Shown here: piece after piece, positions 6,326 to 10,148 of the stretch
Numbering within the stretch: position 1 is the stretch's first letter
How the letters are laid out: each line of letters begins with the position of its first letter
Source: JBGQBN01 sp041494805
GTDB lineage: Bacteria; Acidobacteriota; Terriglobia; Terriglobales; Acidobacteriaceae
Direction of reading: 5' to 3'
Length of the DNA: 10,148 nt
NCBI GenBank assembly: GCA_041494805.1
Contig: JBGQBN010000089.1
Span: 1-10,148 of the forward strand
Translations under genes and position numbers: made by a program
The notes under the pieces: model-generated
Told to the model about the DNA's origin: nothing
Seen by the model: the letters and a program-made list of their open reading frames with translations, nothing else
Database searches by the model: none

Positions 6326-7837
6326 ATGAATCGAACTCTCCCAGGCTCCCGCACTCGTCGGAATACTTTTGTCTTCCCCATGTCCGTGCTCGCGCTGTCA
6401 CTCATAGTGAGTGTGAACGCTCAGGCACAGGTCCCTCTCGTCAAGCTCAGCACCGACACCTTCACCAACCAAAGCAGCCAGCATGCCACCCAGGTCGAGC
6501 CGGACTCATTCTCGTTTGGTTCCACCATCGTCGCCGCATTCCAGTCGGGCCGCTTCGTCAACGGCGGAGGCTCCTCCGATATCGGATTTTCTACCTCAAC
6601 CGATGGCGGCGTTACATGGGCAAACGGCTTCCTGCCCGGTATCACAGTTTTCGCCGGTGGATCTTTCGAGAGGGTAAGTGATCCCTCGGTCGCCTTCGAT
6701 GCCGCACACGGCGTCTGGCTCATCACCACCATCGCCATCAACAACCAAACCGGTGTGGCGGTCACGTCCAGCAGTTCGAGCGACGGCATCCACTGGAATA
6801 ATCCCGCGATCGTCAACACTACAAATGGCTTCGACGACAAAGATTGGGTTGCCTGCGACAACAACGCCAGCAGCCCGTTCTTCGGCCACTGCTACGTGGA
6901 GTGGGACGATGCCGGCAATGGAGGCAACGTCCGGATGAGCACCTCCGCCAACGGCGGCCAGAGCTGGGGAGCCGCGGCCGACGTTCCGAACGCCTTCGGT
7001 CTGGGCGGCCAGCCGGTCGTCCAGCCCAACGGCACCGTCGTAGTGCCGTTTGAGAGTAGCGGTATACAGGCTTTCACATCTACCAATGGTGGTACCAGCT
7101 GGAAACAGCCGGTGACCGTCGCCAGTATCAGTGATCACGGAGTTGCCGGTGGATTACGCACCAGCCCGCTGCCCTCGGCCGAAATTGATGCAGCTGGCAA
7201 GGTCTACGTGGTGTGGCAGGACTGCCGCTTCCGCAGCGGTTGTTCTTCCAATGACATCGTGATGAGCACCTCGACCAACGGAACGTCGTGGACCTCAGTT
7301 GCCCGCATCCCCATCGACCCCACCAACAGCACGGTGGACCATTTCATTCCGGGCATTGCCGTGGATCCAACCACCTCAGGCAGCACTGCTCATCTGGGAC
7401 TTACCTATTACTTCTATCCCAAGGCCAACTGCTCACCCAGCACCTGCAAAATGGCCATCGGCTTTATCTCTTCGCAGGATGGTGGCCAGACCTGGAGTAG
7501 AGCGAAACGGGTGGCCGGTCCCATAAGGTTAGGCTGGCTGGCAAATACAGACCAAGGCCGGATGGTCGGCGATTACATCTCCACGTCGATCGTCAATGGC
7601 AAGGCTTTCGGCGTGTTTGCCAAGGCCAACCAGAGGGTCGGCCAAGTCTTTGACCAAGCCATGTACACGCCGGTCGGCGGCCTTGCCTCGCCTGCGGGTG
7701 GTCCAGTTTTCAGCTCGGCTGGCGAGCAGCCGGTGCCCAACGCGAAGTCGGATCATGGCCCGAGAAAGTTCTACGATCTGGAGGGCAGAGTCCCTATCCC
7801 GCCTTCCAAGCAAGTTCCACCTTCGAACCAGAAGTGA
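6326..7837 (+). CDS. Secreted sialidase-like Asp-box (BNR) propeller protein, copy 2
   Basis: The product has exactly 503 residues, as copy 1, and the two align throughout. The signal peptide (MNRTLPGSRTRRNTFVF...) probably ends after AQA at residue 34. Asp-box positions read STDGGVTW, SSDGIHW, SANGGQSW, STNGGTSW, STNGTSW and SQDGGQTW; three have Asn in place of the box Asp. The conserved CRFRSGCSSNDIVMSTST, GSTAHLGLTYYFYP and GDYISTS blocks and the KSDHGPRKFYD...PIPP tail are kept. The ATG at 6326 is chosen because AAGGA (6313-6317) stands 8 nt upstream and the protein aligns with copy 1 from residue 1. A longer frame upstream starts within the promoter. The gene has its own promoter and terminator. 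It is presumed extracellular; whether it is an enzyme or a glycan-binding protein cannot be decided. Confidence 0.88.
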   Translation: MNRTLPGSRTRRNTFVFPMSVLALSLIVSVNAQAQVPLVKLSTDTFTNQSSQHATQVEPDSFSFGSTIVAAFQSGRFVNGGGSSDIGFSTSTDGGVTWANGFLPGITVFAGGSFERVSDPSVAFDAAHGVWLITTIAINNQTGVAVTSSSSSDGIHWNNPAIVNTTNGFDDKDWVACDNNASSPFFGHCYVEWDDAGNGGNVRMSTSANGGQSWGAAADVPNAFGLGGQPVVQPNGTVVVPFESSGIQAFTSTNGGTSWKQPVTVASISDHGVAGGLRTSPLPSAEIDAAGKVYVVWQDCRFRSGCSSNDIVMSTSTNGTSWTSVARIPIDPTNSTVDHFIPGIAVDPTTSGSTAHLGLTYYFYPKANCSPSTCKMAIGFISSQDGGQTWSRAKRVAGPIRLGWLANTDQGRMVGDYISTSIVNGKAFGVFAKANQRVGQVFDQAMYTPVGGLASPAGGPVFSSAGEQPVPNAKSDHGPRKFYDLEGRVPIPPSKQVPPSNQK

Positions 7838-7857
7838 GATTCTGACACCTGAGTATG

Positions 7858-7890
7858 GCCGCCAGCAGCGGAAGCGCTGGCGGCTTTTTT
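7858..7890 (+). terminator. Intrinsic terminator of propeller copy 2
   Basis: GCCGCCAGC (7858-7866) pairs with GCTGGCGGC (7876-7884) and is followed by TTTTTT (7885-7890). It begins 20 nt after the stop codon, the same layout as in copy 1. Confidence 0.93.
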
Positions 7891-7900
7891 GTCGCCTCGT

Positions 7901-7924
7901 AGAGACGTAGCTTGCTACGTCTCT
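7901..7924. repeat. REP-like perfect palindrome
   Basis: AGAGACGTAGC (7901-7911) and GCTACGTCTCT (7914-7924) are perfect complements around TT. It lies just beyond the terminator of copy 2 and has no T-tract of its own. Short palindromes of this kind are dispersed in many bacterial genomes; here it may be a REP-type repeat. Confidence 0.7.
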
Positions 7925-7952
7925 CTCCGTAGTGCGCAAAATCCGCGCAAAA

Positions 7953-7968
7953 GTGAAAAATTGTTCAC
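7953..7968. promoter_or_regulatory. Candidate operator upstream of propeller copy 3
   Basis: GTGAA-N6-TTCAC is a perfect 5-bp inverted repeat ending one base before the -35 box. It corresponds in position and spacing to 1775-1790 in copy 1. The equivalent in copy 2 reads TGTAC on the promoter side and has lost its distal half to the IS insertion. Confidence 0.4.
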
Positions 7969-7969
7969 A

Positions 7970-7999
7970 TTGACAGCCCGTGACCACGCAATGTATCTT
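7970..7999 (+). promoter_or_regulatory. Sigma70-type promoter of propeller copy 3
   Basis: TTGACA (7970-7975), an 18-bp spacer and TATCTT (7994-7999). Both hexamers are identical to those of copy 1. Confidence 0.75.
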
Positions 8000-8109
8000 C
8001 GCCAGAACGTTGCCCAGGTGCCGCATTCCGCTGTCACGCCCGTTGCCCTCCCTCTGGGCCGCAGCCGCTCTGCAGACGTCTGGAATCTCGCTGTGGTAAG
8101 GACTCCCCG

Positions 8110-9626
8110 ATGAATCAAGCTTTCCCTGGTTTTCCCGGTGGCAGGAACAACTCTGTCCTTTTAATGGTCATGCTGGCGCTGGGTTTCATGCTCACGATGT
8201 CCGCTCAGGCCCAGCTCCCGCTCGTAAAGATCAGCACTGACACTTTCACTAACCCCAGCAGCCAGCACGCCACGGAAGTAGAGCCCGACACCTTCGCATT
8301 CGGTTCCACCCTGGTGAGCGCCTTTCAGGTCGGCCGCGTGGTGAACGGCGGTGGCGCCGATATCGGCTTTTCCACCTCCACCGATGGCGGCACCACCTGA
8401 CCGCTGGCTACCTTCCCGGCCTCACTGTGAACTTCGCTGGCGGAAGCGCTTCCGCCGCGAGCGACGCCTCGGTTGCCTACGACGCCGCCCACGGCCAGTG
8501 GCTCATTTCGACTCTTCCTATCAGCAACAACGATGTCGTCGCCACGAGCCGCTCCATGGATGGAATCAACTGGGAAAACCCTGTCGTCGTCAGCAACATC
8601 AATGCGGACAAAAACTGGATTGTTTGTGACAACACCGTCACCAGCCCCTTCTATGGTCACTGCTATTCGGAATGGGACAGTCCGGCCGGCGGCGACATCA
8701 TTGAAATGAGCACCTCCACCGATGGCGGCCTCAGTTGGGGCCCAGCCCGGGAAACCGCTGATCACGCCGCCGGCATCGGTGGCCAGCCCCTGGTAAGACC
8801 CGATGGCACCGTGGTGGTCCCTATCATCGGTCTGTCGGGATCGGGCGGGATCGGCGTATTTACCTCCACCAATGGCGGCACCAGTTGGAGCAAGATGGTC
8901 AGCGTCGCCAACATTACCGACCACGGCGAAGCCGGCGGCATCCGCAGCGGTCCCCTGCCCAGCGCCGAAATCGACGGTGCCGGAAAGGTGTACGTAGTCT
9001 GGTCCGATTGCCGCTTCCGCAGCGGCTGCTCGTCCAATGACATCGTGATGATCACGTCCGCGGACGCTGTGAAGTGGACGAAGCCGGCCCGCATTCCGAT
9101 CGATCCGGCCAGCAGCACGGTCGATCATTTCATCACGGGTCTGGGCGTGGATCCCGCCACTTCCGGCAGCACCGCGCATCTGACGCTCACTTATTATTTC
9201 TATCCGGTTTCCAACTGCAACTTTTCTACCTGCAAACTGGGCGTGGGTTTTGTGGACTCGCAAGACGGCGGCAAGACCTGGACCCGGGGCAAGAAGCTAG
9301 CCGGACCGATGAGGTTGAGCTGGCTTCCGGATTCGCAGAACGGCCTGATGGTGGCCGATTACATCTCAACCTCGTACGTCGAGGGCAAGCCCTTCGCAGT
9401 ATTTGCCGTCGCCAAAGCCAAGTCCGGCAGCATTTTTGACGAAGCCATGTACACCACCAGCGCCCCTCTCCTGGCCTCAAACAACGAGCCTCGATTCAGC
9501 TCGAAGGGTGAAAAGCCGATTCCCGGCGCCAAATCAGACCACGGGCCGATGAAGTTCTACGACTTGGATCACGAGTACCCGATCCCGCCGCCGAACAAGT
9601 CCGCGAAGCGCTCGGCGAAGAAGTAG
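8110..9626 (+). pseudogene. Asp-box (BNR) propeller protein, copy 3, broken by a single-base deletion
   Basis: The first 96 codons (MNQAFPGFPGGRNN..., signal peptide ending near AQA, then the conserved THATEVEPDTFAFGST-like region) run in frame to a TGA at 8398-8400, just after STDGGTT. The rest of the protein continues in the -1 frame from about 8400 (TAGYLPGLTVNFAGG...) to the stop at 9624-9626. Adding one G after 8399 turns the TGA into TGG, restoring the Trp of the first Asp box, and gives a 505-residue protein aligned along its length with copies 1 and 2. Remaining boxes are SMDGINW, STDGGLSW, STNGGTSW, a degenerate SADAVKW, and SQDGGKTW. AAGGA (8098-8102) stands 7 nt before the ATG. No intrinsic terminator with a T-tract follows. 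No slippery sequence for programmed frameshifting is seen, so this is a recent pseudogene or a sequencing error. Confidence 0.88.
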
Positions 9627-9641
9627 CGTTGCTGCGCACGT

Positions 9642-9668
9642 GGAGGCCGGGCGAGACGCCCGTCCTCC
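9642..9668. repeat. GC-rich hairpin after copy 3 (REP-like)
   Basis: GGAGG-C-CGGGCG and CGCCCG-T-CCTCC pair around AGA. There is no T-tract, so it is a poor intrinsic terminator. It could protect the 3' end of the transcript or be a dispersed REP element. Confidence 0.6.
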
Positions 9669-9970
9669 AAGACACCACACTCAAACTGTCGATCCAGCAC
9701 GGTTTCTGCGGAATTTTCACAAGCCACCGCTGTCCGCGCCGCACAAGAATCCCGCTTCTTTCGCAACAAAATACTGTGGAAACCGCAGACTCCACGGCAG
9801 CGCCGACCATCAGCAAGCAAGCCCCTGCACCAAATCTGGTCACCGCCTTGTGGACAGGCTGCACTTCATTCATCCGCAAAGGGATAAAGTTGCGCGTTTT
9901 TCATTGACTCCCAAAACGAGAGGCGTAAAAGGGTAATCGTTCTTTGACACGTTCTGAGTTTATCCGGTTG
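9669..9970. other. Gene-poor stretch
   Basis: No convincing gene. Open frames here have no ribosome-binding site and low-complexity, His/Pro/Arg-rich translations. A TTGACT at 9904-9909 with TAAAAG at 9926-9931 and a TTGACA at 9944-9949 could be promoter parts for something to the right, but neither has a good partner box. Confidence 0.4.
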
Positions 9971-10148
9971 GTGCGGCGTTCCGGGGCTCGAGCAAGGTCA
10001 CTCGGCAGCATCGCAAGATGAGGCAGAGAGGGTCAGCAAGGGTCTATAGCAAAGCGCTGGTCGAGGCGAACAAGAGCACCCGTCAAAGGCAAGATAGAGT
10101 CCCGAGGCGTTGAACAGGTTTTTCCGGTTGGCGGTAAGCCCGGAGCCC
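9971..10148 (+). ncRNA. Possible structured RNA, perhaps a group II intron 5' end (cut by the window)
   Basis: The stretch is purine-rich, lacks a good reading frame and shows pairing potential. CATC-GCAA-GATG (10009-10020) is a stem closed by a GNRA tetraloop. GGGGCTC (9983-9989) can pair with GAGTCCC (10097-10103), and GTTC just before with GAAC just after. It begins GTGCG at 9971, the usual first bases of bacterial group II introns, and GAACAAGAGCACC loosely resembles a segment of intron domain I. The window ends before any maturase gene could be seen. Another acidobacterial RNA class is equally possible. Confidence 0.3.

Noticed and set aside
8391..8402. Programmed frameshift in propeller copy 3
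   Set aside because: There is no X-XXY-YYZ slippery heptamer at the junction, and the TGA context would favour a +1 shift while the frame needs -1. A one-base deletion explains it better.
9642..9668. Intrinsic terminator for copy 3
   Set aside because: The stem is strong but it is followed by AAGACACC rather than a T-tract, unlike the terminators of copies 1 and 2.
9640..9936. Small rightward open frame of 98 aa after copy 3
   Set aside because: It begins within the REP-like hairpin, has no ribosome-binding site, and has an Arg/His/Pro-rich translation without recognisable motifs.

Overview
The window looks like a chromosomal accessory region of a moderately GC-rich soil-type bacterium, most likely an acidobacterium. 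That assignment is an inference from the style of the secreted FG-GAP/Ig-like and Asp-box proteins and from the dispersed palindromic repeat families. No rRNA, tRNA or housekeeping marker is present to confirm it.

Layout, left to right: (1) a worn ~165-bp MITE-like repeat (about 22-186); (2) a secreted seven-bladed FG-GAP propeller protein with a C-terminal Ig-like domain (333-1757); (3) a first secreted sialidase-like Asp-box propeller gene (1940-3451) with its own sigma70-type promoter and a strong intrinsic terminator; (4) a block of two nested mobile elements: a 164-bp MITE (3566-3729) and, 9 bp further on, a 2434-bp IS1-family element (3739-6172); (5) a second Asp-box propeller gene (6326-7837) with promoter and terminator; (6) a third copy (8110-9626) broken by a one-base deletion; (7) a gene-poor tail with a REP-like hairpin and, at the right edge, a possible structured RNA or group II intron 5' end.

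The three propeller genes are tandem paralogues. Each is a separate cassette with a TTGACA...TATCTT-type promoter, a leader of roughly 100-110 nt with a shared ending, an AAGGA ribosome-binding site and, in copies 1 and 2, a GCCGCC-stem terminator. All encode a signal peptide, six Asp-box positions and a conserved KSDHGP...PIPP tail, so all should be exported. Copies 1 and 2 both encode 503 residues.

The IS1-family element is the most unusual object. It has 19-bp perfect terminal inverted repeats, an 8-bp target duplication and a DDE transposase whose stop codon lies inside the right inverted repeat. It also carries a three-gene leftward passenger operon of small unrecognised proteins that fills the rest of the element. 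The neighbouring MITE shares the element's ends and used the same target sequence, so it is probably mobilised by this transposase family. The IS target lies just upstream of the promoter of propeller copy 2, and the relic MITE at the left edge also ends next to a TTGACA, which suggests a preference for promoter-upstream sites.
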